DNA of 64,000 bases from positions 3,100,001 through 3,164,000 of the forward strand of contig NC_085889.1 of the NCBI RefSeq assembly GCF_035222375.1, read 5' to 3'. The notes below the pieces were generated by a model that saw only the letters and a program-made list of their open reading frames with translations, made no database searches and had not been told where the DNA came from. Position 1 is the stretch's first letter. Every line of letters begins with the position of its first letter. The DNA is from Podospora pseudocomata (Eukaryota; Ascomycota; Sordariomycetes; Sordariales; Podosporaceae). The translations under genes and the position numbers were made by a program. Below, one piece after another: positions 1 through 10,389 of the stretch.

Positions 1-1978
1 GGCGTCTTGTCTCTGTTTCAACCACCTTCTGGTCGCCTCAGAAGCCTGGCTTTGGTGCTGCTGTTACTACTGAGTGGGATCCTCGCCTTAATGGCTGGCC
101 CTGCGGCAGCTATCATCATGATACCGAGAATCATGGACCTGCCGGTTGGCGGAAGTGTGTTTTGGTTAAATGGTATTCATCTCTCTCCTGGTAATTTGGT
201 GTCACGATGCTGACATGAAATGGTTCAAAGGAACCGAAAATGACCTCTGGCCTAGCATCCTCGACGGCTCATATCTTGCCGACTATGACTGCTCCACTCC
301 AGACAAGCAGCTATACGACCCCGCGTGCCCTTCTTCCAACTTTCTGCCTCTGCATCAACACTATTTCAACGCACCCCTCAAGTTCGAAACCGAGCTCATA
401 CAGCTGGAAATGGTTGATCCCAAAATACGAAAGGCCGTCTATTTCACTGTCCGGCAAGGGCCCGGAGTCATCGATACTTGGTTCTACACCGCCCACGCGT
501 CCACAGCTGCCGTGCAAGATGCTCTGCGAGACTTACACATGAAGGCATTATTGTTTTTGAAATACCGTGTTGGACATTTTGGGCGTCACAGGCCAGGTTC
601 GTTGGAGCGGGCGGTCAGCAAGCGGTATGAAGTAGAGACAAAGTCTTCCTTGACGCGGACGGTGTGTCGACCGCTCCCTGATGTGTCGTTTGAGACCGTC
701 AAAACCTTGATGTTTCCGCCGGTGAAGTTGGAGGAGAAGTTTGGGGATAAAGCGGATGGTTACTGGGAAGTTGATGTTGAGAAGCCTGTGAGGGAGTATC
801 TTGGGCGCCGTAGGATTCTGATACAGGAGGGGGACGGAACATGGCGGTTGAACCCGGAGCCAAACACAATTCCCTCTATCATTGCAATCCCGGTGCCCTT
901 GGATCAAGACGAAAACTTCAAGTTTGGCCTACTAGTCGCGAGACGCCAGGGGGAGAGTAACGTGTGGTGGCCCGCGACGTGTACACTGGATGCTCGCTGG
1001 GGAGACGCCCGTTCGTTCTTTGAGTTTGGTGATCGATCAATGCGCTTTCACGACTTTCATCGCGGCAAAGTCAGTAATCTGGTGCAGACAACCTTGGAAA
1101 CGACCAATGGGGACAACATGCTCTCTCCTTACTACAATCCTCCCAACGACCACACGATAACCCCCATAGCTCTTCATCTGAGCTGGTACGATCACCTCTC
1201 TCCAGTGATACCGGCAGGTTTCATCCCCGATCACCCCGATTCACCGCTCCGAGGGACCAACCGATCAACTCTAGAGGCCCTTCTCGAAACAATCCCGGCA
1301 CATAACTGGAGCCCACAGAATGATGTTGTTGGCATAGACACGGAGGGACTGGAGTTGGTGATATCAATGACTTTTGTCGACGGGCTGTCTCGTTGCGGCA
1401 TTGCACTCAACCCTAATAGCGGCATGTTACTAGGAGGTACATGGGAAAAGGGGGCGTTGGAGAAGGGAACCAGATGGGAAATCAACAACGATAAGCCAGA
1501 CGATGTCTGGAGATTGTTCAAGTTGGGAGAGCCAATTGAAGTGTTTGCTCCTCCGGCTAGTCTTAACCTTGAGAGGTCCACTCGTATGGTGATGCGGGTG
1601 ACATTTACGGGGTACATGATGGCGGCTGACAATTGGTTCGACTATCTCTGCGTGGCGGCCATGATGGTGCATGCACTCGCGGCTCTAATTCACACCGTCT
1701 GGGTAGTGTGGCATGCAGAGACGTCAGAGGCTTGGGATTCCATCCCTGAGATGATCGGGCTTGCGCAGAGGTCACCCCCGCCATGTGAGGAGGAGGCATG
1801 TCTTGACAATATTGGGGCGGGTATTGCGTCGGTTCGTAATCTGGGCGAAGTGGCGTGGGTCGAGGTCCATGATGATAGTGGGTATGGCAGCCAGGATGGG
1901 GTGAGGTTGAGGTTTGGAGATGGGGTTAGAACCAGAGATCCCAAATGGGTGCCGAAAGCTGAAGAACGATACAGTTAG
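1..1978 (+). CDS. Uncharacterised fungal membrane protein, 5' end outside the window
   Basis: The frame is already open at base 1, so the gene starts upstream of the window. The first exon encodes a strongly hydrophobic stretch (LALVLLLLLSGILALMAG) that looks like a membrane anchor. The frame then moves to the long downstream frame through an intron ending at base 230 (branch point CTGAC at 210-214). Donors at 155, 173 or 191 all keep phase, so the 5' splice site is undecided. The body is about 580 residues with no recognised catalytic motif. Near the C-terminus is a second hydrophobic helix (YLCVAAMMVHALAALIHTVW), followed by a tail (AWDSIPEMIGLAQRS and an AGI motif) of the kind seen in a large family of uncharacterised fungal integral membrane proteins. 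The stop is at 1976-1978. The function is unknown. Confidence 0.75.
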
Positions 1979-3253
1979 TGGGTAGAGATGTTGGAATTTT
2001 GGATACCTATGCCACAGCCTGGACTATTCTCAATACATTTGGCCGATTTGTCTATCGGGAATGAAGAACGGCCCTCGACGTTGAGGTATAGCTTGGGGGG
2101 TGTAACCCTGAGCATACGCACCGTCAGGTTCAAGAACAGCCTTCAGCTCTGTTCGATTCACTTTCAAATTGTCCAAGATGCCCACCTGACGTCCAAGCGG
2201 GAACCGACAAACACTTTGGCGCCTGGATGGCAGCTGAGATTCTGCATCACGGGTAGCAACATCATCCAGACCGCTTTATCGCCGCGAACAGACTTTGATG
2301 TTCACTCTAGTACTCCTTGATCAGGACACTGGCCGGCTCCGATGCGTGCTGAATCTGCGGGCTCAAACGTCTCTTCACAGTTGACAACCAGTCAATTGCT
2401 CCTGCAGCACTATACTAGAGGATGCGAGTATCCGGAGGCGTGTTTGGCACAGTGGCCGACGCCTATGACCATCTGTGAGAAGTAGATATTTACCCTCTTT
2501 CACTTCTTGGAAGGGACTAGAGGTTTGGAACTGCTGTTGATGTGGCTGGCTGTCTCTGCGTCATTGGCTGTCTTTCCCGGAATGTGTTTTCGTGCCATGT
2601 GCGCCTCCGGACACCAACCCCCGAGTTTCTGGAGAGCCGGCCGCCGGCCGGACCACGCCACGTTCTGCAGGCCCGGGTTCGGTGTCCAATCATTGGAAAG
2701 TTTTCACCACTATCACATCTGCCTTTTGGATACCTATAGCAAGGTCATTGTCTTCACGCTCGCACCCAGATGCCTGTCAGCAATGACATTCCCTAATTAG
2801 CAGAGTGTCCCTACAATACAGAGAGTTCTTTTATAATTATGGGAGATGGCGCAACAGGGAATATGTCAATGATTGTCTCATGCTGTTGTTCTTTTCAAAT
2901 AAACATGCCTTCTACAAGGTATGAAGTAGCCAAAGATGTGTGCCAGCTGTGTCCAAAAAAGCCGCAACCAACCAGACAGGCTGATCGTTTCGTCGCTGGA
3001 AGCTCATCCTTCCTTCCGGATGTTCTAGACCCTGTGTACATCCCTAGATTGTGCTCCAACGCCACATCAGAAGTGCTTTTGGCTTTCTTCAGAACTGCTC
3101 ACGACATACGGAGGATGCTGGATTAGGAAAGAAGAGCGGCATTGAGGCGCCTCAAGCAGAGCTGAAACCGGGACAAAGACATGGAAACTGAAGCAGTGGT
3201 CCATCTACTGGCCACAAGTTGAACAATATGGTAGACACGGTGAGAGAACAAAG
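1979..3253. other. Intergenic region, no gene seen
   Basis: Only short frames of about 100 codons or less occur here. None has recognisable protein similarity, a convincing start, or splice sites extending it. I treat the region as the 3' flank of the first gene plus the upstream region of the lectin-like gene. Confidence 0.6.
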
Positions 3254-3260
3254 TATAAAG
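3254..3260 (+). promoter_or_regulatory. TATA box of the lectin-like gene
   Basis: TATAAAG lies 126-132 bp upstream of the start codon at 3386. This distance fits a strongly expressed fungal gene with a leader of about 100 nt. The leader is rich in CA and TC. Confidence 0.5.
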
Positions 3261-3385
3261 AGGAGGCCTCGTTCGCTCAAAGACTCGACTTCTTCACAAC
3301 AGACAGATCAGCTCGAAGCACCTTACCTTCAGTTTTAATTCAAGAACCCACCGCTTATCACTTATTCCATCTTCAAACCATCAAC

Positions 3386-4584
3386 ATGTCTTCCTGCACC
3401 TGCCACGGATCCTTCCCCACCCCGACCCAGCCGCCCAAGTACACCGACATGCAGGCCATCGCTGCCGTCGTCAACCCCGACACTGTCGACCGTGGAGACA
3501 GCGTTGACCAGCAGGTCATCCTGTTCCAGTCCCTTCCCAACGGCACCCTGGGCTTTGACCAGGTCCAGTTCAACGGCGACCATGGTGATCTCAGCAAGCA
3601 GAACGAGGATGGTGTCATTGGCTACTATGTCAACCCCTCCAAAATGGTTCCTACTCTCAAGTTCGGTTCCAGCTTGGCCACTGTGGTCTTGGATGACGTT
3701 GTAAGTCTCGGTTTCAGGAGTGACGAGAAATGAGTGATGTAGCTGACAATGAAAGGTCCGCACTTATGGCGTCTTCGAGGGAGACAGCTCCGTTTGGCTG
3801 CTCAGCCCTATCGTGATGCCCCTTGCCAACGCCACCATCCCCTACAAGTCTATCGCTGCGGCCGGTGATGGCAACAAGGCGGGCAGGCTCTTCTGGCAGG
3901 AGTAAGTGTTCTTTGGTAGTCCGGAAGGCTGAGAGGAGAATGGGAATCATGCTGACATGGTTGCACTCGGATAGGAAGCGCAGTGGTCCCGATGGCACCT
4001 ACTTCCAGCTCAAGGCTCGGGATCTCCAGTCCAGAGATGACGGTGCCGTCTGGGTCGAGGGCACCAAGGACTCCAAAGAAGGCACCCACCTTGCTGCCTT
4101 CTACGACGGCGAGGACTTCTGGGTTGTCTACCAGAACACTGCCGAGGATGACAACTCTGGCGAGGACCGCGACTTCATCAAGGCTGTTGCCCTCACCGGA
4201 ACCACCCAGGGTATGTTCCGTTCTTGATTCGCTAGGCTTTGGAAACCAATGCTAATTTTACCTACCCAAGGCAACATCATCCCCGGTAGCAGCGACAAGA
4301 TCAACGGCCGCATCGCCCGTATCGCCGCCTGCCGCGCCGACAACAGCGACCGCGTCTGCGTCTACTTCACCGACCAGTACAACAAGCTCCACCGGAGCTG
4401 GGCCAAGTGCAACCAGGACAGCACCGTCACCTTCCAAAAGGACGTCAAGGACGTCAAGGGCTTGATCATCAACAAGAAGTCTGGCCTGTCTGCTTTGGCT
4501 TCTCCCCTTGACAAGAGGAACGTCATCTACGCTGTCACTGGCACCAACAACAAGATCAGCTTTAACTCGGATAAGTGGGAGTGA
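3386..4584 (+). CDS. Beta-propeller lectin-like protein (fucose-specific-lectin type)
   Basis: Four exons are proposed: 3386-3700, 3756-3901, 3975-4210 and 4271-4584, giving 336 residues. All three introns have GTAAGT or GTATGT donors, visible branch points and AG acceptors, and every phase matches. There is no signal peptide, so a cytosolic protein is likely. The sequence has repeated beta-strand-type blocks such as GRLFWQE, DFWVVYQNT, RVCVYFTDQYNKLHRSW and VIYAVTG. These resemble the blade pattern of fungal fucose-specific lectins (AAL/AFL type), which bind fucosylated glycans and are often defence lectins. The family call rests on pattern only. Codon use is strongly C-ending, which suggests high expression. 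It could instead be an unrelated small propeller. Confidence 0.65.
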
Positions 4585-4997
4585 GATGACTTGACTGGTG
4601 GCAAGTTGGGGGTGAATTTGGACTCGCTGTTTGGTGTTCCGTCTGTGCTTGCTGCAACTAAGATACAGATTGATATTTCCATTTCGATTGGGGATAGGCG
4701 GGCTCAGTTTTCGATCAAGACGGAGATGTGAGGTACAAGCGGAGGATCGGTCATTTTGTATGCAAGATTTAGTTAGCAAATGGGAGTAGTTTGGAATAAT
4801 TTCTTCCTATAGGCTTTGCATTGCATACGAGCGGGGTTAACCTGTGAGGCTGTGCACAAGTACTGTGTCTGCCTGACCTCCAGCTCTCTGTGTGAGTTGC
4901 GGGGAACTCCCTCTCATCATGTCTTCCGAGTTCCCTTCTACAAAAATTCCACCTTTCCTAGGTACCCATTACCGCACAACCCAGCAAAGACTCGAAT

Positions 4998-6875
4998 ATG
5001 AGGCTTCTACACACGACGGAGCTTAAGCTCTACTCCTTCAACGAGGTCGGAAAGGATGTTCCCACATACGCGATTCTGTCCCACACCTGGGGCAAGGAGG
5101 AAGTCACATTCCAGGACATCCACTGCAATCCGGATGTGGCTAGCATGGCAGGATATCAAAAGATTACCGCCAGTTGCCGGATTGCTCGCAGAGAAGGCTA
5201 TCAGTTCATCTGGATCGACACCTGCTGTATCGACAAAAGCAGCAGCGCTGAGCTTTCCGAAGCTATCAACTCCATGTACCGGTGGTACGAACATTCCGCC
5301 ATGTGCTTTGCCTTTCTGGAAGATGTTGTTTACCCGTATACACACTCTTACTGGGTCACGAAGAAACGTGTTCGAGAGCCAGACCCGCCTGTAGAAACTT
5401 TCGAAGAGAGTTTCGGCAACAGCCGATGGTTCACAAGGGGTTGGACACTGCAAGAGCTTATTGCACCGCCGAACCTGCGATTCCACGATTGTAACTGGCG
5501 TCTTATCGACACGAAGGATGGGCTCTATTCGCTGATTTCCAAGATCACCGGTATTGATGAGGATGTGCTTGCGAGACCAGGCGAGCTGCAGAATGCCTCC
5601 GTTGCACAAAGAATGTACTGGGCCAGCAGACGAGAAACAACACGATCTGAGGACTTGGCTTATTGCCTCATGGGAATTTTTGGTATAGCTATGCCCCTGT
5701 TGTACGGGGAAGGGGGAACCAAAGCATTTTTACGTCTGCAGCAGGAGATCTTGAACTCCACCGACGACCATTCCATCTTTCTATGGACACTCCCGCCACA
5801 CGAAGTCGTGCACAATGAACTACGGGGTTTATTGGCAGAGTCTCCAAGCTGGTTTTCTCACGCAGGGCGGATATCACAGTCCCAGCACTCCCACGAAGAT
5901 GACTGTCCGACCTTGTCTCGCATCACCAACCGCGGCCTGTTTCTGGAGCTTCCAGCTGTCGATCTGGACAAAGATGGGGTCGGTGACGTTTTACTTCTTC
6001 CCAGCTGTGACATTGAACCCGGGATACCATCCGCAATAATCGTGAGAAAGATCGATGGCACGGTCAATGATGAATACGCAAGGATTCTCGTAGGGGTTCC
6101 GATGGCCATCAAATCAAGAAGAATCGCCATTTGGGAAGACACAGTTGTTGGCGAGGTGACGCATGCTACGGTTCGAATGTATTCCCGCCTATTGATTGAA
6201 CGACGGAGCATCTACAAAAAGAGTTTATATGTGTCCCAAAGGCCCCAGCCGCAGCCTTGGAGAGTTCAAGGCTATTGGTTCACAATCTGGAACGAACCAA
6301 GTGTCTTTCGCATCGTTGCAGGTTGCGAAAACCTCTCCATAGGGTACGTGTATCACCAGCCAGTGGTAGTATCACAGAGGAGTGCATTATCAACGTCTCA
6401 ATGGAAACACGACCGGCAGAGCTATTCCATTTTCATCGACATCAACCATTTATACAAACATAGGAATGTAGGCCACCACCAGCGTGTCATATCACTCGCC
6501 GCTCTTGACATGGAGGTTTGGATCAAACTCAAAAGGTTTCCAACTATTGGTTCGCCATTTTCCTCTGGCGAAGCAGATGTTGGAGCGGGAAGAATCTTGC
6601 AACTTCGGCTGATACTGGGTGCTGATTTCAACTATCATAATGGCCTCTCTCTCATCCCAACCATTACACCAGCTTGGTCCTTGGAGCTCACAAACAACCA
6701 ACTCAGACAAGAAGGCCCGCGTGTGGCTCTAATCGAGCCAAACAGCAAAGAAGTTTCCTTGAGACCTGTGGGATTGGAAGACCTTGTCGCGTACGCCGAG
6801 ATCAAGAGGGAAGAACGGGATCTGAGAATGTGGTATGTGGTCAGCTTTGGGATTAAACGAGCGGGTCATGCTTAG
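4998..6875 (+). CDS. HET-domain protein (heterokaryon incompatibility type)
   Basis: Single exon, 625 residues. The N-terminus is a textbook HET domain: MRLLHTTELKL, then YAILSHTWGKEEVTFQDI, then YQFIWIDTCCIDKSSSAELS, then SRWFTRGWTLQELIAP at residues about 135-150. It is followed by the usual ETTRSEDLAYCLMGIFGIAMPLLYGEG block. HET domains trigger cell death when incompatible strains fuse. The C-terminal 350 residues show no NACHT, WD40 or ankyrin repeats and resemble the HET-plus-unknown-C-terminal class. The start is the first ATG and fits the family. The gene looks intact. Whether it is a true incompatibility locus cannot be read from sequence. Confidence 0.92.
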   Translation: MRLLHTTELKLYSFNEVGKDVPTYAILSHTWGKEEVTFQDIHCNPDVASMAGYQKITASCRIARREGYQFIWIDTCCIDKSSSAELSEAINSMYRWYEHSAMCFAFLEDVVYPYTHSYWVTKKRVREPDPPVETFEESFGNSRWFTRGWTLQELIAPPNLRFHDCNWRLIDTKDGLYSLISKITGIDEDVLARPGELQNASVAQRMYWASRRETTRSEDLAYCLMGIFGIAMPLLYGEGGTKAFLRLQQEILNSTDDHSIFLWTLPPHEVVHNELRGLLAESPSWFSHAGRISQSQHSHEDDCPTLSRITNRGLFLELPAVDLDKDGVGDVLLLPSCDIEPGIPSAIIVRKIDGTVNDEYARILVGVPMAIKSRRIAIWEDTVVGEVTHATVRMYSRLLIERRSIYKKSLYVSQRPQPQPWRVQGYWFTIWNEPSVFRIVAGCENLSIGYVYHQPVVVSQRSALSTSQWKHDRQSYSIFIDINHLYKHRNVGHHQRVISLAALDMEVWIKLKRFPTIGSPFSSGEADVGAGRILQLRLILGADFNYHNGLSLIPTITPAWSLELTNNQLRQEGPRVALIEPNSKEVSLRPVGLEDLVAYAEIKREERDLRMWYVVSFGIKRAGHA

Positions 6876-7074
6876 GACACACCAAAGTAGCGCTTAATAA
6901 AGCCTCTTTAACATGGTATACGCGTTCAAAAATCTATACAAACATTTCCAAGGACGCAAAAAGGAGAGAATCTGGAATGCTGGTTGAACAAAAAAGGGGT
7001 GGCAGGAAGTTTGGCAGTACTTGTTGGACAGCGACATAAGCTTACACTTTGCATCATGATTTATCAGTTGATCA

Positions 7075-7160
7075 GCCCGTATAGCTCAGTGGTAGAGCGC
7101 ATCACTCGTATCTGTGATTGCGATATGATGAGGTCCGCGGTTCAATCCCGCGTGGGGGCA
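7075..7160 (+). tRNA. tRNA-Thr (anticodon CGT) with a 14-nt intron
   Basis: A full cloverleaf can be drawn. Acceptor GCCCGTA (7075-7081) pairs with TGGGGGC (7153-7159), with one mismatch and one wobble. The D stem is GCTC/GAGC, the anticodon stem CATCA/TGATG, and the T arm CGCGG-TTCAATC-CCGCG. The anticodon loop reads C-T-CGT-A, then the intron 7111-7124, then A. The intron sits one base after the anticodon, as in canonical nuclear tRNA introns. The A box (TAGCTCAGTGG) and B box (GGTTCAATCC) are present, and a T run follows at 7164 as a Pol III terminator. Confidence 0.9.
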
Positions 7161-7163
7161 TTC

Positions 7164-7169
7164 ATTTTT
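7164..7169 (+). terminator. Pol III terminator of the tRNA
   Basis: A run of T residues begins a few bases after the tRNA 3' end, as expected for RNA polymerase III termination. Confidence 0.6.
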
Positions 7170-8942
7170 GGCCATTTTATCTCAATACAATATGACTTTC
7201 TTGTCACAATATCTCTCTCTCATTCATTTATTTTATCTTTTCTTGCTATCTTCCCCGTCAGTGTCTTCCTTTCTGGTGGCTGGATTGCACTGTACATTCT
7301 GCAAGCTAACAGTTGGGAGTATTTCATACAAGTTAGAAAAGCAAGTCATTAATTAAACCGAGGATATCTTGTTTCGTTTCGGTTTGGTTATCGACCAGCC
7401 TGTTGTTTTGGTACTCGGCTATTTGTATAGCAACCCTCAGATACCGGTGCACCCTGGCTAGATCACATATGGCCATCTCTTATGTTTGTCTCGCTATATC
7501 AACAGCCTGAGAAAAAGGCAAGTTGGGATATGAGGTTGATACGGCAACGGGAGAGGATTTCAATCATGGAATTGTAAAATAGGTATATGAGTTTGTCATA
7601 CAACTAGGTACTTTGGAGTTTGCTACCTTTTTCTAGTTGAGTTTGACCATCTCTTTTCACAACCTAGGTACAGTCTAGCGCTTCGTCTTTGTGAAACGTG
7701 CAGCGAAGTAGGTAGCTAGGAGATGAAGTGATTGGAAGCCGGCGAGTGGTCCTCCCAAGATTTTTTGGTTGGGCCGCTTCATGGGCCTCTCGTCGTCACC
7801 TGATATGCTGTGTCTGTCTTGGAGCGTTGAATTGCAGGATGTTGTGCACCCACACCTTTGAATAAGATCTTCCCCGCTCTTCATTGAACCATCACAAAAC
7901 TTCAAAGTTCGCAAGCTTGTCCCTTTGTAGCAGCTCCGATCACCGTCCTGCAACGGTTGTCGAGCCATGCAGTTGTCGTGTTCTCCATGTCTAGGATCAG
8001 GGATCCAAAGCCCAATGTCTTACTTAATCTCTGACATCCGCTTGCCCGCCCGCGGTTCTCGGGGATAGGGCAACTGCAGTCTTTGCTTCTTGACGACAGA
8101 GTTTAGGACTTGATATCTTTGAGATGGGCAGCCAGCAGGATGCGGGAGCCCGATATCTTTATCATTTTGAAAAAGCCTCGACTCTAGACTCAATGATGCT
8201 GTGATACCCACGATCACCAACATGACTTCCTCTTTGAGGATCTGCGGAGTCCCGGTAGCCCCATCTCCACACCTCCGGTTGCCAAGAGGTTGCAGCAGAC
8301 GAGGCATCCTGGGGTAGGCCATCTTGGCTAGAATCTGTCGAGTCGAGCACTGCGGAGGCTTGTTCCGAGATCACATGAGCGAAATTTGTATTTTCGCGCT
8401 TCTGGAAAGAAGCCCCTCTCCAAGAAGCGTGTCCAGTTTCCATCTTCTTGCATCCACTCGACTTTGGCGACTCGAGATCGACTTCCGGGTACGCCATCCT
8501 CGTTGCCGCATTTGATGACTTCTCGCCTCGCAAACAGTTCACCTTGGCAGCCGTTTTGATTCACCAGACTTGCCTGACCAGTGGTGTTGATTTGGCCTTC
8601 ACCGCTTCCGCAGCTGTTAGCTAACAGAGCCCCTGAATTTTGCCCTTGACGCCCCCCCTGTCTCCACTTTCAGCAACCACCACGGCAACCTTTTTGAACT
8701 GTTCGCATCTCCTCCAAAACACCAGACATCAACCATCACAACCCCGGATTTTTAAACTTCTGATCAACCGGCACTCACCTTTCAAGAGTGGAGCTTCCCG
8801 CACTTCTCGGTCCCATCCGAGCCCCAGATCCGCACGTGGCGGCCCAGCTTCGCGTGGTTTCCGGCTCACAGCCTAAATACAACGCTCCACAATCACGACA
8901 ACAGCAACCACTCAGCACTCAAGATAACGGCGTGCGGCCCAG
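7170..8942. other. Gene-free or unresolved region
   Basis: The AT-rich left part (7170-7670) holds nothing recognisable. On the minus strand 7675-8564 there are overlapping frames of about 80-126 codons. One has a serine-rich stretch and a short hydrophobic segment (VMLVIVGITASLSLES). They cannot be joined by consensus introns into one model and match no family I know. They may be remains of a decayed gene. The last 300 bases are the leader of the next gene. Confidence 0.4.
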
Positions 8943-9965
8943 ATGGTCGGGATCTATGACAGCGGGCCCTACGAGGACCCGTTCGCTTGGGCAGGGTCCG
9001 ACCTGGAACTGGCCCTACTCGCCCAGCAGCAGCAGCAGCACCACCACCACCACAACCAGCACCTCGCCGACCAGCTTGCCCGGTCCACGCCCGAGGACCT
9101 CACTTTTCCCACCGGACCAGTTCACCACCCCCAACAACATCATGACTTTCAAATCCCGATATCACCCATCGGAGGGATTCCAAAATCAGCAGCAGCAGCA
9201 GTCTCCCTCCCGCCGACAGACCAGGCCTACCTCTCCCTCCAAGACTTCGAAAACACCACCATGACCGACACCGGTGGTATCCAACCCTTTTCAGGCGACA
9301 TGGACCTCGATCTCGACCTCGACCTAGTCGAAGCCCTCGGCATCCCACCCTTCCCCTCCTCAGCTGAACCTCAGCCATCATCCATGACAGCAGACACCCT
9401 CAACATCCAACTAGAAACAGCCCGCACCCTCATCTCCACCCTCCAGGCCTCCCTCTCCAAAATCACGCGCGAGCGTGACCAGGCCCGCATGCAGCTCTCC
9501 ACCGCCAGAAACGAGCTGTACACAGCCCGCCAAGTGGAAAAACGACTCCGGGTGGAAAGAGACGAGGCTCACACGGAGAGGAAGCAACTCAAGGGGCAAC
9601 TGGAAAGTCTGAAAAAAGAGAGGGCGATGGGCAAGATGAACGAGGGTAGGTTGAGGAGGGAGAGGAACGAGGCGAGGATGGCGTTGGTTTTCAGGGGGGT
9701 GGGGATTCTGCCTCATGCGGGGGCGAGAGGGATAAGGGTTTCTCATCAGGGGGGCCAGACGGGGTTGGGGGCTGTGGGGTTGGGGCCGGGGGAGAGGGAT
9801 ATGGATAGTATGGATGAGGTGGGGGGGAGTGAGGGTTTGAGGGAGGGGGTGGGGTTTTTGGGGGGGACGTCGACTGAGGAGAGCTCGCCTGCTGGTGGTG
9901 AGGACGGGGGGGAGCAGGCTGGGGCGGGGTTGGTTCAACCTGACGGTGTGAAGGAGGGGAGTTGA
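8943..9965 (+). CDS. Coiled-coil protein with polyQ/polyH tract, function unknown
   Basis: Single exon, 340 residues. Near residue 28 a QQQQQHHHHH run is encoded by CAG and CAC triplets. An acidic DLDLDLDL patch lies near residue 120. From about residue 150 to 250 the protein is charged and heptad-like (TRERDQARMQLSTARNEL, then many ER, EA and RK pairs), which indicates a coiled coil. There is no basic DNA-binding region in front of it, so it is not a standard bZIP. The last 90 residues are Gly/Glu-rich. Base composition flips inside the gene: 9301-9360 has 28 C and 10 G, while 9841-9900 has 8 C and 33 G. An overlapping frame at 8788-9264 is also open, but it is Gln/Ser-rich only through the CAG/CCC repeats. 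Confidence 0.65.
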   Translation: MVGIYDSGPYEDPFAWAGSDLELALLAQQQQQHHHHHNQHLADQLARSTPEDLTFPTGPVHHPQQHHDFQIPISPIGGIPKSAAAAVSLPPTDQAYLSLQDFENTTMTDTGGIQPFSGDMDLDLDLDLVEALGIPPFPSSAEPQPSSMTADTLNIQLETARTLISTLQASLSKITRERDQARMQLSTARNELYTARQVEKRLRVERDEAHTERKQLKGQLESLKKERAMGKMNEGRLRRERNEARMALVFRGVGILPHAGARGIRVSHQGGQTGLGAVGLGPGERDMDSMDEVGGSEGLREGVGFLGGTSTEESSPAGGEDGGEQAGAGLVQPDGVKEGS

Positions 9966-10389
9966 ACGGTTGTCTTGTCGGTTGGCTGGTGGATGTCTTG
10001 ATATGCGTGTGTTGGCTTGGTTCATTGTGTTTGAGCTTACCTGGGTAGGGCTCGTGTAACATCAACAGAATGACATCGTCGGAGTGATCTTTTAAGCGTA
10101 AAGAAATCTTATGACAGCATGCATTCAAGGTTACCGTTTGGGCAATTGCCAAGCAGGTATTGTTGATAGGCTGTTTGCTCAGCCACCCAGCCCGCAATGC
10201 TGCCAGATACCACCAATCATTTGAGGCACAGCCTCGTTGGGCTGCTCTCCATTCATGTCACTGATGGATTTCTCTGCTGCCCCAAAAAGCAACTGTTTTC
10301 AACCCAACACTTATTATCGCTTTGTCAAACACAACGCGGCCATTGCTCCACGTTGACATCAAACATCTCCTGCCAATACAACCACAAAG

